Origin: Pseudomonas paraversuta
Lineage (GTDB): Bacteria; Pseudomonadota; Gammaproteobacteria; Pseudomonadales; Pseudomonadaceae
Reading direction: 5' to 3'
DNA length: 64,000 bases
NCBI RefSeq assembly: GCF_904063065.1
Contig: NZ_CAJFCL010000003.1
Location: 310,001 to 374,000 of the forward strand
The notes under the pieces were generated by a model, which was not told the DNA's origin, searched no databases, and saw only the letters and a list, made by a program, of their open reading frames with translations. Each line of letters starts with the position of its first letter. The stretch's first letter is position 1. This document shows positions 53,598 to 64,000 of this stretch, in pieces. Position numbers and translations under genes: made by a program.

Positions 53598-55047
53598 ATG
53601 CTGTTACCCGCGTCTCAAGGTGTGGCGTTTGCTGCTCGATGAAAAATTTACGCAGCAGGTTTTGCGCGCTCAGCAGGCGGTATTCCTTGCTGGCGCGAAA
53701 GTCGGACAGCGGGGTGAAGTCTTCAGCCAGTGCCGCACAGGCCCGCTCAAGGGTCGACGGGTTCCAGGGGGCGCCGAGCAGGGCATCTTCACAGGCTTTG
53801 GCCCGTTTGGAGATGGCAGCCATCCCGCCATAGGCGACCCGTGCCTCAACCACCAGGCCGTTGTCGATATGCAGGTTGAAGGCCGCGCACACGGCACTGA
53901 TGTCGTCATCCAGGCGCTTGGATACTTTATAGGCGCGAAAGGTATGACTCTGGCTGGCGCGAGGGATGACAATTTTCTCGATAAACTCGCCTTCCTGACG
54001 AGCCGTCACCCGGTAGTCGATGAAGTAATCCTCAATCGCCAGGGTGCGCCGGGCTTCCCCTTTGCACAGCACCAACTGTGCACCGAGAGCGATCAGTAGT
54101 GGAGGCGTGTCACCAATGGGCGAGGCGTTGCCAATATTGCCGCCAAGGGTGCCCTGATTGCGGATTTGCAAGGACGCGAAGCGTTGCAGCAGTTCGCCGA
54201 AGTCCGGGTATTCAGCCTTGAGCGTGCTGTAGGCGTCAGTCAGTGAAACGGCAGCCCCGATTTCAAGGCGGTCCTCAAAGCGTTCGATCAGTTTCATTTC
54301 GGCCACGTTGCCGACATAGATCATGACCGGTAACGGGCGATGAAACTGGGTGACTTCCAGGGCCAGATCGGTCCCTCCGGCCAGCAGGCGGGCCTGGGGG
54401 TGCGACTCATATAGCTGAGCCAGATCGCTGATGGTCAAGGGCAGCAGGCAGCGTTTGTCGCCGCTGTTCAGTTCTGCGGTCTGGGTCGGGGCAATGGCTT
54501 CGAGTTGAGCGATGGTCTGGCTCTGTTGCGCATCGAACTGATCGCCCCGCTCTGCGTTGCAGGCCTGCTCGGCGGCGGCCAGGATGGGGCGGTAACCGGT
54601 ACAGCGACACAGGTTGCCGGCCAGCGCTTCGTGCGCCTGATGACCATCATGGAGGCCGGTGCTGTTCTTTTGCAGGGCGAACAGCGACATCACGAAGCCC
54701 GGGGTGCAGAAACCGCACTGTGAACCATGGCAGTCGACCATTGCCCGTTGCACGCTGTGCAGCTGGCCCTGGTGTTTGAGGTCTTCAACGCTGATCAGTT
54801 GCTTACCGTGCAAGGTCGAAACAAAGGTCAGGCACGAATTGATACTGCGATAGCGCAGGCTCCGGGTGCCTGTATCGTCGCTATGCAACTCACCCACCAC
54901 CACAGTGCAGGCACCGCAGTCGCCGCTGGCGCACCCTTCCTTGGTGCCGGGTTTGTGCAGGTGCTCGCGCAAGTATTCAAGCACGGTCATGTTCGGGTCC
55001 AGCGCATGCTCGCAGCGCAGCGTCTGGTTGAGTAGGAACTGGATCAC
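53590..55047 (-). CDS. xdhA: Xanthine dehydrogenase small (FeS/FAD) subunit
   Basis: A 485-residue electron-transfer subunit. The N-terminal plant-type [2Fe-2S] domain has CASGDCGACTVV, the second helical [2Fe-2S] domain has CGFCTPGF and CRCTGYRPI, and the FAD domain (about 190-485) has LLAGGTDLAL and TLGGNIGNASPIGD. Electrons pass from Mo to FeS to FAD to NAD+. It is the first gene of the purine operon and is divergent from a GntR-type gene; the 224-bp gap between them should hold both promoters. Confidence 0.97.
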   Translation of the reverse strand: MIQFLLNQTLRCEHALDPNMTVLEYLREHLHKPGTKEGCASGDCGACTVVVGELHSDDTGTRSLRYRSINSCLTFVSTLHGKQLISVEDLKHQGQLHSVQRAMVDCHGSQCGFCTPGFVMSLFALQKNSTGLHDGHQAHEALAGNLCRCTGYRPILAAAEQACNAERGDQFDAQQSQTIAQLEAIAPTQTAELNSGDKRCLLPLTISDLAQLYESHPQARLLAGGTDLALEVTQFHRPLPVMIYVGNVAEMKLIERFEDRLEIGAAVSLTDAYSTLKAEYPDFGELLQRFASLQIRNQGTLGGNIGNASPIGDTPPLLIALGAQLVLCKGEARRTLAIEDYFIDYRVTARQEGEFIEKIVIPRASQSHTFRAYKVSKRLDDDISAVCAAFNLHIDNGLVVEARVAYGGMAAISKRAKACEDALLGAPWNPSTLERACAALAEDFTPLSDFRASKEYRLLSAQNLLRKFFIEQQTPHLETRVTAYV

Positions 55048-55271
55048 GGAAGGCCTCGCAAAATCATTATTGTTATAGAGCGGGATGGACTGAATCTAGC
55101 TAAAGCTGACTCTCAGGTCAAGAAATTAGGCTCGACTGTCCCGGTGATTTAAATAACGGGAATTTATTTGCTTATTTCGTGCCAAATTCAGGGTTTGCGG
55201 CACTCCGCTAGCACCGGGCAAGTGAGTTACACTGCGCCGCTTGTACTGATCGAAGATTTTGAAGGTAAAAC

Positions 55272-55931
55272 ATGACGTTCAAGGCGCCGGATAGCCTCGC
55301 CGAGCAAATCGCTCACCACCTCGCCGAACGCATCATTCGGGGCGAGCTCAAGCCTGGGGAGCGCATTCAAGAGCAGAAAGTGACTCTGGCACTTAACGTC
55401 AGTCGCGGTTCTGTGCGCGAAGCGTTGCTGATTCTCGAGCGCCGGCACCTGATCGCCATCCTCCCGCGGCGCGGCGCCCATGTCACCGAGCTCACTGCGC
55501 ACAAGGTGCAGAGCCTGTGCACGCTGATGAGCGAGATGTACATTCTGCTGGGCAACGCCGTGGCCCGCCGCTGGGCGGTACAGGCTGATCTGGGGCCTTT
55601 CCTGCAGATTCAGCAGCGTCTGGTCGCCAGCTACGAGCGTCAGGACATCAGTGCATTTGTCGAAGACAGTTTCAATGTGATGCGTGCGGCGTTTCCGTTT
55701 GCCGACAACCCGTATTTGCAGGAAACCGTTGAAAACCTGCATCCGGCCATGAGCCGTGCCTATTACCTGGCGCTGGATCAGCGCAAGGCTGAAATGAGCG
55801 AATACCTGGAACTCTTCGCGCAGTTGCTCGAGGCCGTAGTGGCGCGTGATTTGCCGCAGATTCGCGAGGTTCTGAGCCGCTATGCCCAGCGCAGTTGTGA
55901 CCTGGTGCTGTCTGCCTTGACGGTTGCCTGA
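55272..55931 (+). CDS. GntR-family (FCD type) transcriptional regulator upstream of smc
   Basis: A 219-residue regulator with an N-terminal winged helix (IIRGELKPGERIQEQKVTLALNVSRGSVREALLILE, residues about 20-70) and an alpha-helical FCD domain. It stands divergent from xdhA and only 2 bp ahead of smc, so it may both regulate purine genes and be co-transcribed with smc. A -10-like TACACT lies at 55228-55233. The target is inferred from position only. Confidence 0.88.
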   Translation: MTFKAPDSLAEQIAHHLAERIIRGELKPGERIQEQKVTLALNVSRGSVREALLILERRHLIAILPRRGAHVTELTAHKVQSLCTLMSEMYILLGNAVARRWAVQADLGPFLQIQQRLVASYERQDISAFVEDSFNVMRAAFPFADNPYLQETVENLHPAMSRAYYLALDQRKAEMSEYLELFAQLLEAVVARDLPQIREVLSRYAQRSCDLVLSALTVA

Positions 55932-55933
55932 GC

Positions 55934-58900
55934 GTGCGCCTCACTTGCATCAAACTCGCGGGCTTCAAGTCCTTCGTCGATCCGACAACCGTTAACTTCC
56001 CGAGCAATATGGCGGCCGTTGTAGGCCCTAACGGCTGCGGCAAGTCGAACATCATCGATGCCGTGCGCTGGGTGATGGGTGAAAGCTCGGCTAAAAACCT
56101 GCGCGGCGAGTCGATGACGGATGTCATCTTCAACGGTTCCACCACACGCAAGCCGGTGAGTCAGGCCAGCATCGAACTGGTGTTCGATAACTCCGACGGC
56201 ACGCTGCTGGGCGAATACGCGGCCTACGCCGAGATTTCCATCCGTCGTAAAGTGACCCGCGACAGTCAGACCACCTATTACCTCAACGGTACCAAGTGCC
56301 GTCGGCGTGATATCACCGATATTTTCCTGGGAACCGGTCTCGGGCCGCGCAGTTATTCGATTATCGAGCAGGGCATGATCTCGAAACTGATCGAGTCCAA
56401 GCCTGAGGATCTGCGTAACTTTATCGAAGAGGCGGCAGGCATCTCCAAATACAAGGAGCGTCGCCGCGAGACTGAAAACCGTATTCGCCGTACCCACGAA
56501 AACCTCGCCCGCCTGACCGACCTGCGTGAAGAGTTGGGGCGTCAGCTTGAACGCTTGCATCGCCAGGCCCAGGCAGCCGAGAAATATCAGGAATACAAGG
56601 CCCAAGAGCGTCAGCTCAAGGCTCAGCTGTCAGCTTTGCGCTGGCAGGCACTGAACGAGCAAGTGGGCCAGCGCGAAGCGGTTATTGGCAACCAGGAAGT
56701 CAGTTTCGAAGCCCTGGTGGCCGAGCAGCGCAATGCCGATGCCAGCATCGAACGCTTGCGTGACGGGCACCATGATCTGTCAGAACGCTTTAATTTGGTG
56801 CAAGGGCGCTTCTATTCGGTCGGCGGTGATATTGCCCGGGTCGAGCAAAGCATTCAGCACGGTCAGCAGCGTTTGCGTCAGTTGCAGGATGACCTGCGCG
56901 AAGCCGAGCGTTCCCGTCTCGAAACCGAGGCCCATCTGGGGCATGACCGGACGATGTTGGCGACGCTGGGTGAAGAGCTTGAAATGCTCGCACCAGAGCA
57001 GGAACTGACCAGCGCTGCGGCCGAAGAAGCGGCAGCCGCGCTGGAAGAATCCGAACACACCATGCATGGCTGGCAAGAGCAGTGGGATGATTTCAACCAG
57101 CGCTCTGCAGAGCCCCAGCGTCAGTCCGAAGTCTTGCAGGCGCGTATCCAGCAGCTGGAAACCAGCATGGAGCGCGTGGCCGAGCGTCAGCGCCGGTTGG
57201 CAGAAGAGCGCGCCTTGCTGGCGGCCGATCCTGAAGATGCGGCGATTCTCGAGCTGAGTGAGCAGCTGGCTACCAGCGAGCTGACCCAGGAAGAACTGCA
57301 AGCCAGTGAAGAGCTGCTGGTCGAGCGGCTGGAGCAGGTGCGTCACGATTTGCAGCAGGCGACACAGAATCAGCAGCAGGCACAGGGTGAGCTGCAGCGG
57401 CTCAACGGTCGCCTGGCCTCCCTTGAGGCCTTGCAGCAGGCAGCTCTGGACCCGGGCACCGGTGCAGCGCAGTGGTTGCAAGACCAGCAGCTCGCCGATC
57501 GCCCACGTCTGGCCGAAGGCCTGCGCGTTGAAGCCGGCTGGGAGCTGGCGGTCGAGACGGTTCTTGGCGCCGACTTGCAGGCCGTGCTGGTGGATGACTT
57601 TGCGCAACTGGACCTGGCCGGTTTTGCCCAGGGCGACCTGCGCCTGTTCAGTGCCGGTACCCAGGGCGGTAGTTTGGCCGGCAGTTTGCTGGACAAGGTC
57701 GAGGCCGACTTCGATCTCTCGCCATGGCTGGGTCAGGTCAGGGCGGTGGAAACCCTGGAGCAGGCGCTGGCCATGCGCGTGCAATTGGCCGATGGCCAGA
57801 GCCTGATCAGCCGGGACGGGTATTGGGTAGGGCGCAACTTTTTGCGGGTTCGGCGTGCCAGCGAAGCGCAAAGCGGCGTGTTGGCCCGGGGGCAGGAAAT
57901 TCAGCATTTGGGTGCTGAGCGCGAAGAGCGTGAAGCCGCACTGGCCAGCCTTGAAGAACAGCTACAGCGTTTGCGCGAGCAACAGTTGACCCAGGAAGAC
58001 TCCCGCGAGCAGGTGCGTCGTCGTCTGCAGGACGAAGCCCGTCAGCAAGGTGAGATCAAGGCCCTGCTATCTGCCAGCAAAGCCAAGGTCGAGCAATTGA
58101 CCTTGCGCCGGCGTCGCCTGGATGAAGAGCTGGTCGAGCTGGGAGAGCAGCGAGCCCTGGAGCATGAGCAGGTTGGCGAGTCCCGCCTGCAGCTTCAGGA
58201 TGCGCTGGATGCCATGGCCACCGACACTGAGCGGCGTGAGCTGCTGTTGGCCCAGCGCGACAGTCTGCGCGAGCGCCTGGACCGGGTGCGCCAGGAAGCG
58301 CGTCAGCACAAGGATCACGCTCACCAGCTGGCGGTGCGTCTGGGCTCGCTCAAGGCGCAGCACGACTCAACGCGTCAGGCCCTTGAGCGGCTGGAGCTGC
58401 AGTCCGAGCGTCTGGCGGAAAAGCGTGAGCAGCTCAGTCTTAATCTGGAGGAGGGCGAGGCTCCCCTCGAAGAATTGCGCCTCAAGCTTGAAGAGTTGCT
58501 CGACAAGCGCCTGACCGTGGATCAGGAGCTCAAAATTGCCCAGACCGCCCTTGAGGATGCTGACCGTGAATTGCGCGACGCTGAAAAGCGCCGCAATCAG
58601 GCCGAGCAGCAATCGCAGCTGATTCGCGGGCAGCTTGAACAGCAGCGCATGGAGTGGCAGGCGCTGACAGTGCGTCGAACCACGTTGCAGGATCAGTTGC
58701 TGGCCGATGGCTATGACCTGCACGGGGTGCTTGCAACCCTGAATGCCGAGGTCAATGAGCAGCAGGCTGAAGAAGAGCTGGAACGTATTGCAGCGCGGAT
58801 TCAACGTCTGGGGGCCATCAACCTCGCGGCCATCGATGAGTACCAGCAGCAGTCCGAGCGCAAACGTTATCTGGATGCCCAGGATGCCGACCTGGTTGAG

Positions 58901-59422
58901 GCGCTGGATACTCTGGAAAACGTTATTCGCAAGATCGACAAAGAGACGCGCAGTCGCTTCAAAGACACCTTTGATCAGATAAATGGTGGATTACAGGCAC
59001 TTTTCCCAAAAGTTTTCGGTGGTGGCAGCGCTTATTTGGAACTGACGGGCGAAGATTTACTCGATACAGGGGTAACTATCATGGCGCGTCCACCGGGCAA
59101 GAAGAACAGCACCATTCATTTGCTGTCCGGTGGCGAGAAAGCATTGACTGCCCTGGCACTGGTTTTTGCCATTTTCAAACTCAATCCTGCGCCGTTTTGC
59201 ATGCTTGATGAAGTTGACGCACCGCTTGATGACGCTAACGTGGGCCGCTATGCCCGCCTGGTAAAAGAGATGTCACAGACCGTGCAATTCATTTACATCA
59301 CCCACAACAAAATCGCCATGGAAATGGCCGATCAGTTGATGGGGGTGACAATGCATGAGCCCGGCTGCTCTCGTCTGGTGGCGGTTGATGTCGAGGAGGC
59401 AATGGCAATGGTCGATGCTTGA
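55934..59422 (+). CDS. smc: Chromosome segregation protein SMC
   Basis: An 1162-residue structural maintenance of chromosomes ATPase. The N-terminal head has Walker A GPNGCGKS (31-38), followed by coiled coil (about 170-500), a hinge (about 510-660), returning coiled coil (about 670-1000), and the C-terminal head with signature LSGGEK (1064-1069) and Walker B FCMLDEVDAPLDD. It works with ScpA and ScpB to organise the chromosome. It begins with GTG, 2 bp after the GntR-type stop. Coiled-coil codon use is ordinary. Confidence 0.97.
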   Translation: MRLTCIKLAGFKSFVDPTTVNFPSNMAAVVGPNGCGKSNIIDAVRWVMGESSAKNLRGESMTDVIFNGSTTRKPVSQASIELVFDNSDGTLLGEYAAYAEISIRRKVTRDSQTTYYLNGTKCRRRDITDIFLGTGLGPRSYSIIEQGMISKLIESKPEDLRNFIEEAAGISKYKERRRETENRIRRTHENLARLTDLREELGRQLERLHRQAQAAEKYQEYKAQERQLKAQLSALRWQALNEQVGQREAVIGNQEVSFEALVAEQRNADASIERLRDGHHDLSERFNLVQGRFYSVGGDIARVEQSIQHGQQRLRQLQDDLREAERSRLETEAHLGHDRTMLATLGEELEMLAPEQELTSAAAEEAAAALEESEHTMHGWQEQWDDFNQRSAEPQRQSEVLQARIQQLETSMERVAERQRRLAEERALLAADPEDAAILELSEQLATSELTQEELQASEELLVERLEQVRHDLQQATQNQQQAQGELQRLNGRLASLEALQQAALDPGTGAAQWLQDQQLADRPRLAEGLRVEAGWELAVETVLGADLQAVLVDDFAQLDLAGFAQGDLRLFSAGTQGGSLAGSLLDKVEADFDLSPWLGQVRAVETLEQALAMRVQLADGQSLISRDGYWVGRNFLRVRRASEAQSGVLARGQEIQHLGAEREEREAALASLEEQLQRLREQQLTQEDSREQVRRRLQDEARQQGEIKALLSASKAKVEQLTLRRRRLDEELVELGEQRALEHEQVGESRLQLQDALDAMATDTERRELLLAQRDSLRERLDRVRQEARQHKDHAHQLAVRLGSLKAQHDSTRQALERLELQSERLAEKREQLSLNLEEGEAPLEELRLKLEELLDKRLTVDQELKIAQTALEDADRELRDAEKRRNQAEQQSQLIRGQLEQQRMEWQALTVRRTTLQDQLLADGYDLHGVLATLNAEVNEQQAEEELERIAARIQRLGAINLAAIDEYQQQSERKRYLDAQDADLVEALDTLENVIRKIDKETRSRFKDTFDQINGGLQALFPKVFGGGSAYLELTGEDLLDTGVTIMARPPGKKNSTIHLLSGGEKALTALALVFAIFKLNPAPFCMLDEVDAPLDDANVGRYARLVKEMSQTVQFIYITHNKIAMEMADQLMGVTMHEPGCSRLVAVDVEEAMAMVDA

Positions 59423-59678
59423 GCTATAAGCATGTAGGGGGATTTTTCTTCTCGAAAGAGAATTCCTGAATATTTGTCTGGCATGACTGATGGGTCGTGG
59501 GCTATATGGGCATTAACCCAATGCGACAGACGGTGTAAAGTTATCTTTGGTCGTGTTAATTTAGCGTCTAATTTTTTGTACGTGGGTAAAACGCCATTCA
59601 GAACATAGAGTTGGCGCCACGTTTTAAAGGGCTTTAGGCTCTTCTTCATAGAATCATTTTTTAGGGGCACGGGATTAC

Positions 59679-60557
59679 ATGGAAATCGGTCTGCGCGAGT
59701 GGCTGATAGTCATCGGCATAGTGGTCATCGCCGGTATTCTTTTTGATGGCTGGCGCCGTATGCGCGGTGGCAAGGGCAAACTCAAGTTTCGCCTTGACCG
59801 CAGCTTTTCCAACGTCCCTGACGAGGAGACCAGCGCCGAGCTGCTGGGTCCTTCGCGAGTCCTGGACACGCCGGCCCATAAAGAGCCCCAGCTTGACGAG
59901 CACGACCTGCCATCGGTCAGCATGTCGCCACGGGACAAGGGTTCCAAGCGCAGCAAGCGTGGCGGGGAGCCGAGCCAGGGTGACCTGAACCTCAATCTGG
60001 ATCTGGAAGACGGTCCGAGCATCAGCGCCCGCGATGATGACTTCGCCCAGGAAGCCAAACCACGTGGGCGTTCAGCGCCAAGTGTGGCGGCGGTTGAAGC
60101 GAAGGAGCCAGCAGCACAACAGGCCGCTGAAGAAGTGCTGGTCATCAGTGTGATCAGTCGCGATCCTGCCGGCTTCAAAGGGCCTGCATTGCTGCAGAAC
60201 ATCCTTGAAAGCGGTTTGCGCTTTGGTGAGATGGATATTTTCCACCGCCACGAAAGCATGGCCGGTAATGGCGAAGTGTTGTTCTCCATGGCCAACGCCG
60301 TGAAACCGGGCGTGTTTGATCTGGATGATATTGACCTGTTCAGCACCCCTGCCGTGAGCTTCTTTCTCGGCTTGCCGGGCCCGCGTCATCCCAAGCAGGC
60401 ATTCGATGTGATGGTTGCCGCTGCACGCAAGTTGTCCCAGGAGCTCAACGGTGAGCTTAAGGATGACCAGCGCAGTGTTTTGACGGCTCAGACCATCGAG
60501 CATTACCGTCAGCGCATCGTCGAGTTCGAGCGTCGCGCCCTGACCCAGAAACGCTAA
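59679..60557 (+). CDS. zipA: Cell division protein ZipA
   Basis: A 292-residue, N-terminally anchored membrane protein (helix about 7-23, then RRMRGGKGK). A charged, proline/serine-containing linker runs to about residue 140, and the C-terminal ZipA domain (about 150-285) binds the FtsZ tail and tethers the Z-ring. Position between smc and ligA is conserved in pseudomonads. The 256-bp gap after smc shows no gene, only a small hairpin (TTCTCgaaaGAGAA, 59449-59462). Confidence 0.94.
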   Translation: MEIGLREWLIVIGIVVIAGILFDGWRRMRGGKGKLKFRLDRSFSNVPDEETSAELLGPSRVLDTPAHKEPQLDEHDLPSVSMSPRDKGSKRSKRGGEPSQGDLNLNLDLEDGPSISARDDDFAQEAKPRGRSAPSVAAVEAKEPAAQQAAEEVLVISVISRDPAGFKGPALLQNILESGLRFGEMDIFHRHESMAGNGEVLFSMANAVKPGVFDLDDIDLFSTPAVSFFLGLPGPRHPKQAFDVMVAAARKLSQELNGELKDDQRSVLTAQTIEHYRQRIVEFERRALTQKR

Positions 60558-60602
60558 ACAGGTGGGGGCAGGCATGCTTGCTCCCGCAGAAACGCAAAAT
60601 GA

Positions 60603-63011
<2,409 letters not shown>

Positions 63012-63023
63012 AGTGGTAGCCCC

Positions 63024-63084
63024 CTGCAGGAGCGAGCTTGCTCGCGAGCTCTTCGCGGCCTTGTTGAAAAGCTCGCTCCTGCAG
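63024..63084. repeat. REP-like perfect inverted repeat
   Basis: CTGCAGGAGCGAGC (63024-63037) is an exact inverted match to GCTCGCTCCTGCAG (63071-63084), with the inner GCTTGCTCGCGAG typical of Pseudomonas REPs. It follows ligA directly. Confidence 0.85.
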
Positions 63085-63223
63085 AGTCTGCTGCCCGGTC
63101 CCCGCCCTGTATGGTCCAATCCAAGTGCTTGAGCCCGCTCATTTTTTTATTCTTGCCGCAGCAGTTGTAAGTTTTCCTCAGACAGGTACAATGGCGCCGT
63201 TCGCTGCTAAGCGGATGTTGTTA

Positions 63224-63336
63224 TGGTGACCCTATCGGTCCCTCCGCAACGATTACCCGTTAACCTGGTCAGATCCGGAAGGAAGCAGCCACAGCGGGAA
63301 CATTGTGTGCCGGGGTGTGGCTGGTGGGGTTGCCTC
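63224..63336 (+). ncRNA. ffs: Signal recognition particle RNA (4.5S type)
   Basis: The conserved apical core GGTCAGATCCGGAAGGAAGCAGC, with the tetraloop region and asymmetric loop that bind Ffh, is present near 63268-63290. GGTGACCC (63225-63232) pairs with GGGTTGCC (63327-63334), closing a long hairpin, so the RNA is roughly 110 bases. It guides membrane-protein ribosomes to FtsY. Position upstream of dnaX is normal for pseudomonads. Exact ends are uncertain. Confidence 0.93.
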
Positions 63337-63342
63337 CATTTT

Positions 63343-63372
63343 AAAAATCCTCAGTTTTGCAGGGTTTTTAGT
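63343..63372 (+). terminator. Terminator after ffs
   Basis: AAAAATCCT (63343-63351) pairs with AGGGTTTTT (63361-63369), ending in a T-run. It lies 7 bases after the predicted 3' end of the SRP RNA. Confidence 0.85.
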
Positions 63373-63565
63373 CGATACACAGCATCTCTCCATTCTCTTT
63401 TGTTCAAGCCCGTCCCGGCGTTTATTCCGCGGTCGATGTCTTTTTGTGCGCGGCATAAAACATGCGGCTGTACGGCATGAGCAGTTTAAAGTGCGCATCG
63501 GATGCAATTTTGCCCCTGCTCCGCTAGCATTAGCCCCTTCCGCTTTTCTGACGCGACGGTTATCA

Positions 63566-64000
63566 ATGAGTTATCAGGTTCTTGCACGTAAATGGCGTCC
63601 GCGCTCGTTCCGCGAAATGGTCGGCCAGACCCATGTGCTCAAGGCTCTGATCAATGCCCTGGACAGTCAGCGCCTGCATCACGCCTACCTGTTTACCGGT
63701 ACCCGTGGTGTCGGCAAGACCACCATTGCGCGGATCATCGCCAAATGCCTGAACTGTGAGACAGGTATCACCTCGACCCCGTGCGGAACGTGTTCGGTGT
63801 GCCGCGAAATCGACGAAGGGCGCTTTGTCGATCTGATCGAAATCGATGCCGCGAGCCGGACCAAGGTCGAGGACACCCGCGAGTTGCTCGATAACGTGCA
63901 GTACGCGCCAAGCCGCGGGCGCTTCAAGGTCTACCTGATCGACGAAGTGCACATGCTCTCCAGCCACTCCTTCAATGCGTTGCTCAAAACCCTTGAAGAG
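63566..64000 (+). CDS. dnaX: DNA polymerase III subunits gamma/tau (3' end cut by window)
   Basis: The first 145 codons are visible. Walker A GTRGVGKT is at residues 45-52, the zinc-binding cysteines follow (CLNC ... CGTCSVC), then Walker B LIDEVHMLS and SFNALLKTLEE. DnaX is the clamp-loader ATPase that opens the beta clamp and, as tau, links polymerase cores. The ribosome site ahead of the ATG is weak. The gene runs off the right edge. Confidence 0.97.
   Translation, partial: MSYQVLARKWRPRSFREMVGQTHVLKALINALDSQRLHHAYLFTGTRGVGKTTIARIIAKCLNCETGITSTPCGTCSVCREIDEGRFVDLIEIDAASRTKVEDTRELLDNVQYAPSRGRFKVYLIDEVHMLSSHSFNALLKTLEE

Overview
The window is a chromosomal segment of a Pseudomonas, most likely of the fluorescens lineage. 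The evidence is gene order: mtnA-gyrA-serC-pheA-hisC-tyrA/aroA-cmk-rpsA-ihfB, an O-antigen locus between ihfB and a wbpM-comEA edge, and xdhABC-guaD / GntR-smc-zipA-ligA-ffs-dnaX are pseudomonad arrangements. Thr83 in GyrA and REP-like elements between genes also fit. No tRNA, rRNA, CRISPR array or prophage was seen.

Layout. (1) 1-2.7 kb: the 3' part of a PAS-GGDEF-EAL c-di-GMP protein and a TenA/heme-oxygenase-like protein. (2) 2.7-6.25 kb, minus strand: an apparent operon mtaD-ubiG-mupP-yciK (MTA deamination, ubiquinone methylation, MurNAc-6P recycling, an SDR), divergent from mtnA. (3) 6.3-19.7 kb, plus strand: mtnA, gyrA, then the aromatic/serine 'supraoperon' serC-pheA-hisC-tyrA/aroA-cmk-rpsA, followed by ihfB and a LapA-domain protein. 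(4) 20-42.3 kb: O-antigen/surface polysaccharide locus: wzz, VioA-like aminotransferase, IS630 relic, wzx, wzy, two glycosyltransferases, a short SDR, the UDP-L-FucNAc genes (fnlABC type) with a wbuB-type transferase, a PglC-type initiating transferase, a PglD-type acetyltransferase, a NusG/RfaH-type regulator followed by an exact ops element, rmlA-rmlC, a PglE-type aminotransferase and wbpM. (5) 42.4-48 kb: comEA-like gene, TetR regulator, DUF2897-type protein, pyrF, an oxidoreductase, an SDR and benE. (6) 48.2-55.9 kb: purine catabolism operon xdhABC-guaD flanked by two FCD-type GntR regulators. (7) 55.9-64 kb: smc, zipA, ligA, 4.5S/SRP RNA and the 5' end of dnaX.

How the polysaccharide genes work together. 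WbpM supplies UDP-4-keto-6-deoxy-GlcNAc, PglE-type and PglD-type enzymes would turn it into a 2,4-diacetamido sugar, and the PglC-type transferase would load it on undecaprenyl phosphate. FnlABC make UDP-L-FucNAc for the WbuB-type transferase, two further transferases finish the unit, Wzx flips it, Wzy polymerises it and Wzz sets chain length.

The most notable structure is at 34.8-40.2 kb. An intact pglD is followed by a decayed pglE remnant (about 35531-35780). On the far side of the rfaH-ops-rmlA-rmlC cassette, a decayed pglD remnant (about 38645-38962) is followed by an intact pglE. Two copies of the same gene pair have thus lost complementary members around an inserted, RfaH-controlled cassette. 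This reads as the junction of two polysaccharide loci, with one working biosynthetic pair left split across it.
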